This document shows, piece by piece, positions 1-11,102 of a stretch of 64,000 nucleotides of DNA (its first letter is position 1; each line of letters starts with the position of its first letter). Location: assembly GCA_022432975.1 (NCBI GenBank), contig CM039505.1, forward strand, positions 21,831,338 to 21,895,337, given 5' to 3'. The notes below the pieces were generated by a model. That model was not told where the DNA came from, searched no databases, and saw nothing but the letters and a program-made list of their open reading frames with translations. The position numbers were made by a program, and so were the translations under genes. This stretch comes from Begonia masoniana. Its lineage: Eukaryota > Streptophyta > Magnoliopsida > Cucurbitales > Begoniaceae.

Positions 1-272
1 TCTCGGCAGAATTTTTTCCCAGAGGCAGAAACACAATGCCGGGAACGGGGTTTGGCCACCTTCTTCTGCTTTCCAGCTTCAAGAAGCTTGGAGAGAAGGA
101 TGGAAATGTAAGAAACTTGCAAGCAACCGTGAGCTTGAAGGTAATGGAGGCGCTCTCCTGTCGGGATGATCAACCAAGGATGGTTTTTCTAATATGCCAC
201 AGCTTATAAATTATCAATCCAAAATCCAAAATCAACCTTTACACGAGTTCAGAGCAAGCTTAATTAGAGCTT
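1..272. other. Flanking sequence, no gene recognised
   Basis: No convincing coding frame or RNA gene is visible. With 16613-17800 it forms the DNA into which the tandem copia element inserted. It may be part of an older repeat, but I cannot assign a family. Confidence 0.4.
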
Positions 273-670
273 GAAGCTCTCAGTTCATCAGCAGAAAGAA
301 GGAGAAACAAAATGGAAAATAGCCGTTATGGCAACTAGCCATTTAAAAAGCTGCGGCGTCGCTGTCGCTGGCGTTCCACGCGCGCGCGCTGCTTCGTCGC
401 TCAACGACATGCGCTGCTCTCACGTGCGCCTGATGCGCATGTTGGGAATAATGTGCCCAACAAGCAAATGTGAAGCTCTCAGTTCATCAGCAGAAAGAAG
501 GAGAAACAAAATGGAAAATAGCCGTTATGGCAACTAGCCATTTAAAAAGCTGCGGCGTCGCTGTCGCTGGCGTTCCACGCGCGCGCGCTGCTTCGTCGCT
601 CAACGACAGGCGCTGCTCTAACGTGCGCCTGAGGCGCATGTTGGGAATAATGTGCCCAACAAGCAAATGT
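273..670. repeat. Tandem duplication of a 199-bp segment spanning the copia insertion edge
   Basis: Positions 273-471 and 472-670 are two head-to-tail copies differing at about three sites. Each copy includes the GC-rich flank, the GCGCA target site and the first ~32 bases of the copia LTR. In the first copy the LTR stops after ~32 bases and the second copy starts; in the second the LTR continues. The duplication therefore arose after the retrotransposon landed. The short frames starting at 271 and 470 are products of this duplication, not genes. Confidence 0.9.
634..638. repeat. Target-site duplication GCGCA (left)
   Basis: GCGCA directly precedes the first LTR and matches GCGCA at 16608-16612 directly after the third LTR. 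This shows that the whole 639-16607 block occupies one insertion site. Confidence 0.9.
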
Positions 671-2767
671 TATGAACATTTTTATTGCTGTAATTAATAA
701 ATAAATTTTATGATTAATTTTTATGTTTGCATTATTCGATATGCTTTATAAATTCAAAGAAAATCCTTGATTATTTGTGCAATTTTAAATTTACATATAC
801 GTTGATATATGTGGGATTAAATTTAAAAAGAAATAATCACAATAGTCCATGACTTATATTTGAAGTATAGGATCTTCAAATTAATAAAGTTATAAATATA
901 GTTCACTTCGTTGAGAACGTATAGTCAAATCCCGACTATATATGTAGTGACATAAAGTGATTGTATTTTATAATATGATTATATAGGACTGGACCAGATG
1001 AAATTATATTGTTCTTATAATATCCGTTGAATGAAGAACAATTAATTTTATCATAATGATGGTCATATATGTATGATCTTAATTCATTGTATTTAGTAGA
1101 CTCCTATTTTATTATAATTTATTCTTTGATTTACTCGGTACAGTTTTGTATGAGTTACATTACATAAACCTTGTATTTTGGGAATAAATTAAATGAGTAG
1201 CTGGGAATGCTAACATTGATACAATGAAATCCATAATACAAGATTCCTTTGTTTGTTAGTTTAGGGATTGAATAATTAGCGCGCAAATTCATAAATGTTA
1301 TGAATTAATTATTCAATCAAGAACTAATGGTAGTAAAGGATAAAGATGTAATATGAGAAGTTAACGGATTTTTATACCTTACTCTATTACGAATCTTAAT
1401 GGAGGATTAATACATATGTAATGACTATATCAATGGACATTACTTTGAGTAAATATACTCTATAGTTCTAAGAGTGCAACTCTAGGTATTTAGTGGAATT
1501 ACTCTAGAGTTAATAATTGTGTTATTTAATATAAAGAGTTTATATTAATTAACAAATATTATTGGAGCTTAGAACTATAGGTCCATCGGTCCCTCTGTTA
1601 TCTTATATCACTATTTAATTTCCATGTTATAAGAATAAATATATAAATGATTAATAATGATTAATCATTTATAAACACTCAAATGAATATATTGTTATTC
1701 AAAATATATAAATAGTTTTTATATTTTGAATTCAAAATAAAATATCTCATTAGATGAGATATTTTTAAGGGATTTGAATTAGATTTGAAGAATCTTATCA
1801 GATGAGATTTGAATTAGATTTAAAGAATCTCATCAGATGAGATTTGATCTTCAAATTTAAAGTGGTTATTTAACAAACTATCAAATCAGAGTTTTTGAAG
1901 TTTGAATAAAAGTAGATCTGAAAAATCTGATTAGATTAGATTTGATCTACGATTGACTTATAGTTTGTTTAATATTTAAAAGTAGATCTGAATAATCTCA
2001 TAAGATGAGATTATCTTGAAAAGTAGTTTTCATAAATATATTCTAAAAACTGTTTTTAGATTATATGATTAATTGATAAATTGATTTATTAGATAAATCA
2101 ACTGCTAATCAAATTAGATTTGATTAGATATGATTTATTTTTTAAAAAATTAGTTTTTATTAAAATAAATCTAAAAAATTAATTTCAAAACAGATCTATA
2201 AAAATTGTCAAATGTGATTTGATAGGTAGGACAACGAACGACTGAAAAACAAATCCCTAGAGAGAAAATGTGTGACCTTTCCTTTCCGTATTCGATTTTA
2301 GAAAAACGTTTTCTAAGATCGAAGAGAGACGTCTCATGTGTTGAAAACACGTCTCTCCAGAAATATAAGAGTGTATTGTTCTTGTAAGAGAGACGCCCAC
2401 ACGTCAGGAGATTTAAGTGTAAAGATCTTCAGAGAAGACTCGACGGTATCAAAGTCTTCGGGAAAAACACCTGATCCTGAGTTAAAGCTGTTAAGACAAG
2501 ACGGGAGTACCTGAGTAAAAGCGTTGCTCCAAAAAGGTATTTTCTTTTATTATTTCTCAATCTAAATTCTAATAATTTTTCTCCATGTAAATTGTTTACA
2601 TTTTGAAAAATTACATATTTCTCAAAAATAATATCTTTTAGACTAACGATCCAACTTATGATTTTTTGATGATTTTAAAATAGTTTTAAAGTCACAGGGT
2701 AACGCATGTCACTATTATTATGAATAATAGTGAATTCCGCCATGCGTAGGGACCTCGAAAACCAACA
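639..2767 (+). repeat. Copia LTR 1 (5', outer)
   Basis: It begins TGTTGGGAATAATG and ends AACCAACA just before the primer-binding site. It is AT-rich and contains four near-palindromes built on ATCTCAT/ATGAGAT (1739-1765, 1791-1809, 1826-1844, 1993-2013). It differs from LTR 3 at roughly 20 substitutions plus small indels. Confidence 0.93.
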
Positions 2768-2769
2768 AA

Positions 2770-2781
2770 TGGTATCAGAGA
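2770..2781 (+). promoter_or_regulatory. Primer-binding site, copia body A
   Basis: TGGTATCAGAGA lies two bases after LTR 1 and is complementary to the 3' end of initiator tRNA-Met, the usual copia minus-strand primer. The last base departs from the commoner TGGTATCAGAGC. Confidence 0.9.
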
Positions 2782-4186
2782 CATTAGTTTTATTAGTCTA
2801 AAAATATTTTTGATGATACAATTTAATGTAAAATGTGATGTGTTAGAATTAAATTTTATGCATTATATATTTATGAATATATATTGTGAATGTATGATTT
2901 GCATGGCATGAAATAGTGATCGAAATTAAGTCGGTTGTTTGGGCATGGCATGAAATAGTGATCGAAATTAAGTCGGTTGTTTGGGTTAGGATTTTTTTTT
3001 TTTTTTAATTATGCATTTTTATCATATTTGTAATCTTGCGATGGAGATTTGAGACTTCAAGGCCATGGATGGAGTTTTCGTCAAAGATTTGATCTATTGA
3101 CGAAAACTGATGATGTTGCCCAATCGGATATGAATTCACAAATTTGATTTGTGAATTTTTGAAGCTGATCATTTGGATGAGGCGGTTACGAAAAGACGAA
3201 GATTAGGAATCTTAGTTTTATTTTTTTAATTTTGGGCTTGTAATTTTAGAAATACCCAAAGGTCAACCCGGTCACTATTTCATTTATTTTATATGTTGAT
3301 ATAATTTGTTATATTGTCATGCATTCACATGTCATATAGATTATGCATGTTTAGGTTTATTTTAAATTTCTCACATGTCATGCATTTTATTTTATTTAAA
3401 TTGCATATTGATAAAGAGTTTATTAAATAAATTAGTTTTAATTTGATTAAAACTAATATTAATTCATTTTATTGAATGATGTGAGAATGAAAAATAAAAT
3501 AATTTTTAATTTGTTAAAAATTTATTTTATTTTAGAAAATTCAAATAATTTGATTATTTCAAATTATTAATTTTATAATATGATTATAAGATTAATAATT
3601 AAGTATTGATAAATTAATATGATTAATTTATCGATATAAGGGAATATTTGATATTCTTATAATCACTAATTCAAAATAATGAGTGGGAGCGGGAAGTTAG
3701 GCGTAACATCCCATGGTCTCCCCTGTTGGCACAACACCGTGAGATCTAAGTGGGGCTCCGAGATGACTTTGATTTTCATCCTCCCTACGGAGAGTGTTCA
3801 CTTAGGTCAATACCAAGGTTGGTCTCTTAGAGATAGGATATATGAAATGTATTTTATAGTTGTCCGACCCTACGGCGGTGACTATAAGTTAAGTTTCATA
3901 AATCCAAAACAATGGGTCACACTCATGAAAATATAACTAAACGTGTTAGTTATATTTTGACCAAAATTTTCAGTAAGTTAATAAATTTCGAAAATATGAG
4001 ATATTTTGAGTAAATTTATTAATTGATAATATTTCTACCATAAGGTGATTTATTATGTTATCGAGGCTATAGTAGCATTTACATATTTTTGTAATTAGCA
4101 TGTTCATGCTTCATACTAGCATGCCATAACATTTTGAATTTTAAAGCATAAAATCAATTATAATTTTATTTATTTATTACAGCATC
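2782..4186 (+). other. Copia body A leader with 42-bp direct repeat
   Basis: About 1.4 kb of AT-rich sequence separates the primer site from the gag ATG. It contains a perfect 42-bp direct repeat (2901-2942 and 2943-2984) and a GC-richer island at 3680-3935 that can be read as 85 codons. I see no known domain in that frame. Confidence 0.6.
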
Positions 4187-7100
4187 ATGTCTCAATTAAT
4201 GATAAATTTGCTTGCGACTGAAAAGTTAGACGGCGACAATTTTGTTAAGTGGAAAATGAATTTAAATCTCATTTTCGTGCATGACAACTTGAAATGTGTA
4301 CTGATGGAGGAATGTCTTCCTACTCCTGTGACTAATACTCAAAGAGTTAAGAATCTCATGAAAAAGAACAAGTCAAACATGAAAGGCTCAGACCTTCTAA
4401 AGCTCAAAGGAAAATGTTTCCATTATGGGATAGATGGTCATCGGAAGAGAAACTGCAGGCAGTATCTCGAGGAGCTTAAAATGAAAAACAGTAAATTTGA
4501 TTTACTAGTTACTGAATCTTGTTTGGTAGAAAGTGATTTATCACCCTGGATAATTGATTCAGGAGCGACTAATCATGTTTGTTGTTCTTTGCATATGCTA
4601 AACTCCTACATGAGACTAGCTGATGGAGAGTTCACTCTCAGAGTTGGCAACGGGGCGGTTGTTTCAGCTTCAGCAGTGGGAGAAGCCAAAATTTATTTTG
4701 AGAATAATAAATATTTGTTTTTAGAAAACATTTATTTTATTCCAGGGTTTACTAAAAACCTCATTTCTGTTTCTCGAATAATTGAACAATTATATGCTAT
4801 TTCTTTTAATAAAAATTCAGTTATTATTTCTCGAAATGGTTTAAATATTTGTTCAGGCTCAATGGAAAATGGGCTTTATATGATAAGACCCATTATAAAT
4901 TCATCACTGTTGAATACTGAAATGTTCAAAGTTGAATTGCCTAAATCCAAGAAGCAAAAGATTTCTCATACTGATGATACATATCTTTGGCACCTACGAC
5001 TTGGTCATATTAATCTTGATAGAATTAACAGACTTGTTAAGGATGGTCCTTTAAAAGATCTAACCGTTCGATCTTTACCTGTTTGTGAATCATATCTAGA
5101 AGGTAAAATGACCAAGAGGTCCTTTATTGGAAAGGGCCAAAGGGCTCAAGAAACACTTGAGCTCATACATTCAGATGTATGTGGCCCAATATCTACACGG
5201 GCCAGAGGTGGCTATGAGTACTTTGTGACATTCATAGATGATTACTCAAGATATAGATATACTTACCTGATTCAGTTTAAATATGAAACTTTTAGAAAGT
5301 TTCAAGATTTTAAAGCTGAAGTTGAGAACAAATTAGGTAAGACAATCAAGTGTCTTCGATCAGATCGAGGTGGTGAGTACCTTGACAGTGAATTCAAGGA
5401 TTATATGTTAGAAAATGGGATAGTATTCCAACTAACAGCACCAGGCACGCCTCAGCAAAATGGTGTTGCTGAAAGAAGAAATCGAACATGCTTAATATGG
5501 TAAGATCCATGATGAGCTATTCCTCTCTTCCAAAATCGTTTGGGGTTATGCTTTACAAACAGCAACCTACATAGTTAATGTAGTTCCATCTAAGTCCATA
5601 CCTAATACACCCTTATAGTTGTGGAGTGGTCACAAACCTAGTTTGAGACACTTTCGCATATGGGGTTGTCCAGCACATGTGCTAGTAGGTAAGACCGGGA
5701 AGTTGGAACCAAGAACTGAGGTTTGCTTGTTTGTTGGATATGCAGTAGGCACGATAGGAGGTTTGTTTTATAGTCCTCCGGATAATAAGGTATTTGTATC
5801 GACAAATGCCACATTTCTTGAACATGACTATATAACAAATTACAAACCTCATAGTAAGATTGTCTTACAAGAGATTCAATCTGACAAGGTTAGACCGGTT
5901 ACAACAACAGTTGTTGATCCACAAGTTACAAGAAACACCACTCTTTCTAATCAACCTATCATTACACTTCGTCGTAGCGATAGGATAGTGCGACTACCAT
6001 CTCGATATCGACATGATGGTGAAGCACAAGTTGCTATCACCGATGATGGGAAGGATGATCCTTGACATATAGATGTGCAATGGAAGACTCTGACAAAGAA
6101 GCATGGCTTGAAGCTATGAAACTTGAAATGGAATCTATGTATTCCAACTCAGTCTGAGATCTTGTAGATTTACCTGAAGGGGTAAAACCCATTGGGTGTA
6201 AATGGATCTACAAGAGAAAACTTGGAATAGATGGGAATGTAGAGACATTCAAAGCTAGACTGGTGGCTAAGGGTTATACCCAAAAAGAAGGGATTGACTA
6301 TGAAGAAACCTTCTCACCAGTAGCAATGCTTAAGTCTATTCGTATTCTGCTTTCCATAGCTGCTCATTATGATTATGAGATTTGGCAGATGGACGTCAAG
6401 ACAGCTTTTTTGAATGGCTATCTTGAGGAGACTATTTATATGAGCAGCCAGAGGGTTTCATAGCACAGGATGCAAAACAAAAGGTTTGTAATTGCATAGG
6501 TCTATTTATGGACTCAAGCAAGCATCTAGGTCATGGAATATGAGATTTGATGATGCGATCAAATCTTATGGATTTGTGCAATGTCTTGATGAGTCTTGTG
6601 TATACAAGCTCTTCAAGGAGAAGCAAGTGGGTTTTCTAATTCTTTATGTCGATGATATTCTACTTATTGGGAATAATGTAGGATTATTATCAGATATAAA
6701 AGCTTGTTGGCTAAGCAATTCCAAATGAAAGATTGGGAGAAGCGAGCTATATTCTTGGGATTCGTATATTTAGAGATCGCAAGAATAAGTTGTTAGCCTT
6801 GTCTCAGGCATTGTATATTGACAAGATGCTTGTCAGATATTCAATGCAGAACTCCAAGAAAGGTAATTTACCTTCTCGTCATGGAGTTACTCTTTCTAAG
6901 AAGCAGTGTCCTGACACGCCTCAAAAGGAAGAGGATATGAGACGCTATCCATATGCATCAGTAGTTGGTAGCTTGATGTATGCTATGTTATGCACAAGAC
7001 CTGACATTTACTATGCAGTAGGGATAGTTAGCCGTTTTCAGTCTAATCCAGGATTAGATCACTGGATAGCAGTCAAGCACATTCTCAAGTATCTTAGGAG

Positions 7101-7550
7101 AACGAGAAATTATATGCTTGTATATTCTGGTAGGGATTTGATTCCTACAGGATATACGGATTCTGATTTCAATCTGATATAGATGATCGAAAGTCGATAT
7201 CTGGATTATTATTTACTCTTGGTGGTGGAGCCATTGTTTGGAGAAGTACCAAACAAGGAGGAGTTTCTGATTCGACTATGAAAGCCGAGTACATAGCTGC
7301 TTCAGAAGCAGCTAAAGAAGCTGTTTGGCTCCACAAGTTCTTTAATGATCTGGAAGTTGTTCTAGATATGAATAAACCACTCACACTTTATTATGATAAT
7401 AATGGTGCAGTGATGAATTCTAAAGAACCGAGAAGCCACAAAAGATCAATGCATATAGAAAGAAATCCCTTGACCAAGACGTTGTCTGCAAAGAGTTTTG
7501 ATAAACATCTTGAACGACTAGGGATTAGAGACATGTCTCATTTGCTTTAG
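4187..7550 (+). pseudogene. Ty1/copia gag-pol, copy A (broken)
   Basis: The frame opens with MSQLMINLLATEKLDGDNF, a copia gag start, but most of gag is missing before a zinc-knuckle-like CFHYGIDGHRKRNC whose second Cys is Tyr. Protease follows (DSGAT near 4558), then the pre-integrase WHLRLGH, then integrase with Asp, Asp, Glu in HSDVCGP, SDRGGEY and AERRNRT. RT contains AFLNGYLEE and YVDDILLIGN, and RNase H contains EYIAASEAAKEAVWL. Breaks shared with copy B are TAG at 5616, TGA at 6155, a frameshift near 6440 and a C-terminal deletion in RNase H. Copy A alone has further single-base losses near 5490, 5540, 6060, 6495, 6705, 6735 and 7170. It cannot make a polyprotein. Confidence 0.93.
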
Positions 7551-7564
7551 GGCAAGTGGGAGAT
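7549..7564 (+). promoter_or_regulatory. Polypurine tract, copia body A
   Basis: GGGCAAGTGGGAGAT directly precedes the middle LTR, the expected place and composition for the plus-strand primer. Confidence 0.8.
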
Positions 7565-9688
7565 TGTTGGAAATAATGTGCCCAACAAGCAAATGTTATG
7601 AACATTTTTATTGCTGTAATTAATAAATAAATTTTATGATTAATTTTTATGTTTGCATTATTCGATATGCTTTATAAATTCAAAGAAAATCCTTGATTAT
7701 TTGTGCAATTTTAAATTTACATATATGTTGATATATGTGGGATTAAATTTAAAAAGAAATAATCACAATAGTCCATGACTTATATTTGAAGTATAGGATC
7801 TTCAAATTAATAAAGTCATAAATACAGTTCACTTCGTTGAGAAAGTATAGTCAAATCCCGACTATATATGTAGTGACATAAAGTGATTGTATTTTATAAT
7901 ATGATTATATAGGACTGGACCAGATGAAATTATATTGTTCTTATAATATCCGTTGAATGAAGAACAATTAATTTTATCATAATGATGGTCATATATGTAT
8001 GATCTTAATTCATTGTATTTAGTAGACTCCTATTTTATTATAATTTATTCTTTGATTTACTCGGTACAGTTTGTATGAGTTACATTACATAAACCTTGTA
8101 TTTTGGGAATAAATTAAATGAGTAGCTGGGAATGCTAACATTGATACAATGAAATCCATAATACAAGATTCCTTCGTTTGTTAGTTAGGGATTGAATAAT
8201 TAGCGCGCAAATTCATAAATGTTATGAATTAATTATTCAATCAAGAACTAATGGTAGTAAAGGATAAAGATGTAATATGAGAAGTTAACGGATTTTTATA
8301 CCTTACTCTATTACGAATCTTAATGGAGGATTAATACATATGTAATGACTATATCAATGGACATTACTTTGAGTAATATACTCTATAGTTCTAAGAGTGC
8401 AACTCTAGGTATTTAGTGGAATTACTCTAGAGTTAATAATTGTGTTATTTAATATAAAGAGTTTATATTAATTAACAAATATTATTGGAGCTTAGAACTA
8501 TAGGTCCATCGGTCCCTCTGTTATCTTATATCACTATTTAATTTCCATGTTATAAGAATAAATATATAAATGATTAATAATGATTAATCATTTATAAACA
8601 CTCAAATGAATATATTGTTATTCAAAATATATAAATAGTTTTTATATTTTGAATTCAAAATAAAATATCTCATTAGATGAGATATTTTTAAGGGATTTGA
8701 ATTAGATTTGAAGAATCTTATCAGATGAGATTTGAATTAGATTTAAAGAATCTCATCAGATGAGATTTGATCTTCAAATTTAAAGTGGTTATTTAACAAA
8801 CTATCAAATCAGAGTTTTTGAAGTTTGAATAAAAGTAGATCTGAAAATCTGATTAGATTAGATTTGATCTACGATTGACTTATAGTTTGTTTAATATTTA
8901 AAAGTAGATCTGAATAATCTCATAAGATGAGATTATCTTGAAAAGTAGTTTTCATAAATATATTCTAAAAACTGTTTTTAGATTATATGATTAATTGATA
9001 AATTGATTTATTAGATAAATCAACTGCTAATCAAATTAGATTTGATTAGATATGATTTATTTTTTAAAAAATTAGTTTTTATTAAAATAAATCTAAAAAA
9101 TTAATTTCAAAACAGATCTATAAAAATTGTCAAATGTGATTTGATAGGTAGGACAACGAACGACTGAAAAACAAATCCCTAGAGAGAAAATGTGTGACCT
9201 TTCCTTTCCGTATTCGATTTTAGAAAAACGTTTTCTAAGATCGAAGAGAGACGTCTCATGTGTTGAAAACACGTCTCTCCAGAAATATAAGAGTGTATTG
9301 TTCTTGTAAGAGAGACGCCCACACGTCAGGAGATTTAAGTGTAAAGATCTTCAGAGAAGACTCGACGGTATCAAAGTCTTCGGGAAAAACACCTGATCCT
9401 GAGTTAAAGCTGTTAAGACAAGACGGGAGTACCTGAGTAAAAGCGTTGCTCCAAAAAGGTATTTTCTTTTATTATTTCTCAATCTAAATTCTAATAATTT
9501 TTCTCCATGTAAATTGTTTACATTTTGAAAAATTACATATTTCTCAAAATAATATCTTTTAGACTAACGATCCAACTTATGATTTTTTGATGATTTTAAA
9601 ATAGTTTTAAAGTCACAGGGTAACGCATGTCACTATTATTATGAATAATAGTGAATTCCGCCATGCGTAGGGACCTCGAAAACCAACA
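7565..9688 (+). repeat. Copia LTR 2 (shared middle LTR, recombinant)
   Basis: It starts TGTTGGAAATAATG and ends AACCAACA. Up to 7844 its variants match LTR 3; from 7926 on they match LTR 1. The intervening 81 bases are identical in all three LTRs. No target-site duplication flanks it. Confidence 0.93.
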
Positions 9689-9690
9689 AA

Positions 9691-9702
9691 TGGTATCAGA
9701 GA
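9691..9702 (+). promoter_or_regulatory. Primer-binding site, copia body B
   Basis: TGGTATCAGAGA again lies two bases after an LTR end, so the middle LTR is also in 5'-LTR context for body B. Confidence 0.9.
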
Positions 9703-11102
9703 CATTAGTTTATTAGTCTAAAAATATTTTTGATGATACAATTTAATGTAAAATGTGATGTGTTAGAATTAAATTTTATGCATTATATATTTATGAATAT
9801 ATATTGTGAATGTATGATTTGCATGGCATGAAATAGTGATCGAAATTAAGTCGGTTGTTTGGGCATGGCATGAAATAGTGATCGAAATTAAGTCGGTTGT
9901 TTGGGTTAGGATTTTTTTTTTTTTTAATTATGCATTTTTATCATATTTGTAATCTTGCGATGGAGATTTGAGACTTCAAGGCCATGGATGGAGTTTTCGT
10001 CAAAGATTTGATCTATTGACGAAAACTGATGATGTTGCCCAATCGGATATGAATTCACAAATTTGATTTGTGAATTTTTGAAGCTGATCATTTGGATGAG
10101 GCGGTTACGAAAAGACGAAGATTAGGAATCTTAGTTTTATTTTTTTTAATTTTGGGCTTGTAATTTTAGAAATACCCAAAGGTCAACCCGGTCACTATTT
10201 CATTTATTTTATATGTTGATATAATTTGTTATATTGTCATGCATTCACATGTCATATAGATTATGCATGTTTAGGTTTATTTTAAATTTCTCACATGTCA
10301 TGCATTTTATTTTATTTAAATTGCATATTGATAAAGAGTTTATTAAATAAATTAGTTTTAATTTGATTAAAACTAATATTAATTCATTTTATTGAATGAT
10401 GTGAGAATGAAAAATAAATAATTTTTAATTTGTTAAAATTTATTTTATTTTAGAAAATTCAAATAATTTGATTATTTCAAATTATTAATTTTATAATATG
10501 ATTATAAGATTAATAATTAAGTATTGATAAATTAATATGATTAATTTATCGATATAAGGGAATATTTGATATTCTTATAATCACTAATTCAAAATAATGA
10601 GTGGGAGCGGGAAGTTAGGCGTAACATCCCATGGTCTCCCCTGTTGGCACAACACCGTGAGATCTAAGTGGGGCTCCGAGATGACTTTGATTTTCATCCT
10701 CCCTACGGAGAGTGTTCACTTAGGTCAATACCAAGGTTGGTCTCTTAGAGATAGGATATATGAAATGTATTTTATAGTTGTCCGACCCTACGGCGGTGAC
10801 TATAAGTTAAGTTTCATAAATCCAAAACAATGGGTCACACTCATGAAAATATAACTAAACGTGTTAGTTATATTTTGACCAAAATTTTCAGTAAGTTAAT
10901 AAATTTCGAAAATATGAGATATTTTGAGTAAATTTATTAATTGATCATATTTCTACCATAAGGTGATTTATTATGTTATCGAGGCTATAGTCGCATTACA
11001 TATTTTTGTAATTAGCATGTTCATGCTTCATACTAGCATGCCATAACATTTTGAATTTTAAAGCATAAAATCAATTATAATTTATTTATTTATTACAGCA
11101 TC
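9703..11102 (+). other. Copia body B leader
   Basis: Almost identical to the body A leader, including the 42-bp direct repeat (9821-9862 and 9863-9904) and the 85-codon frame at 10597. Differences are mostly single-base indels in A/T runs. Confidence 0.6.

Noticed and set aside
2770..2781. tRNA-Met gene fragments at the primer sites
   Set aside because: Only 12-13 bases match the tRNA 3' end; these are primer-binding sites, not tRNA genes.
3679..3936. 85-codon frame in the copia leader, repeated at 10597-10854
   Set aside because: It is identical only because the bodies are duplicates. It shows no domain, and its conservation cannot be judged from two duplicate copies.
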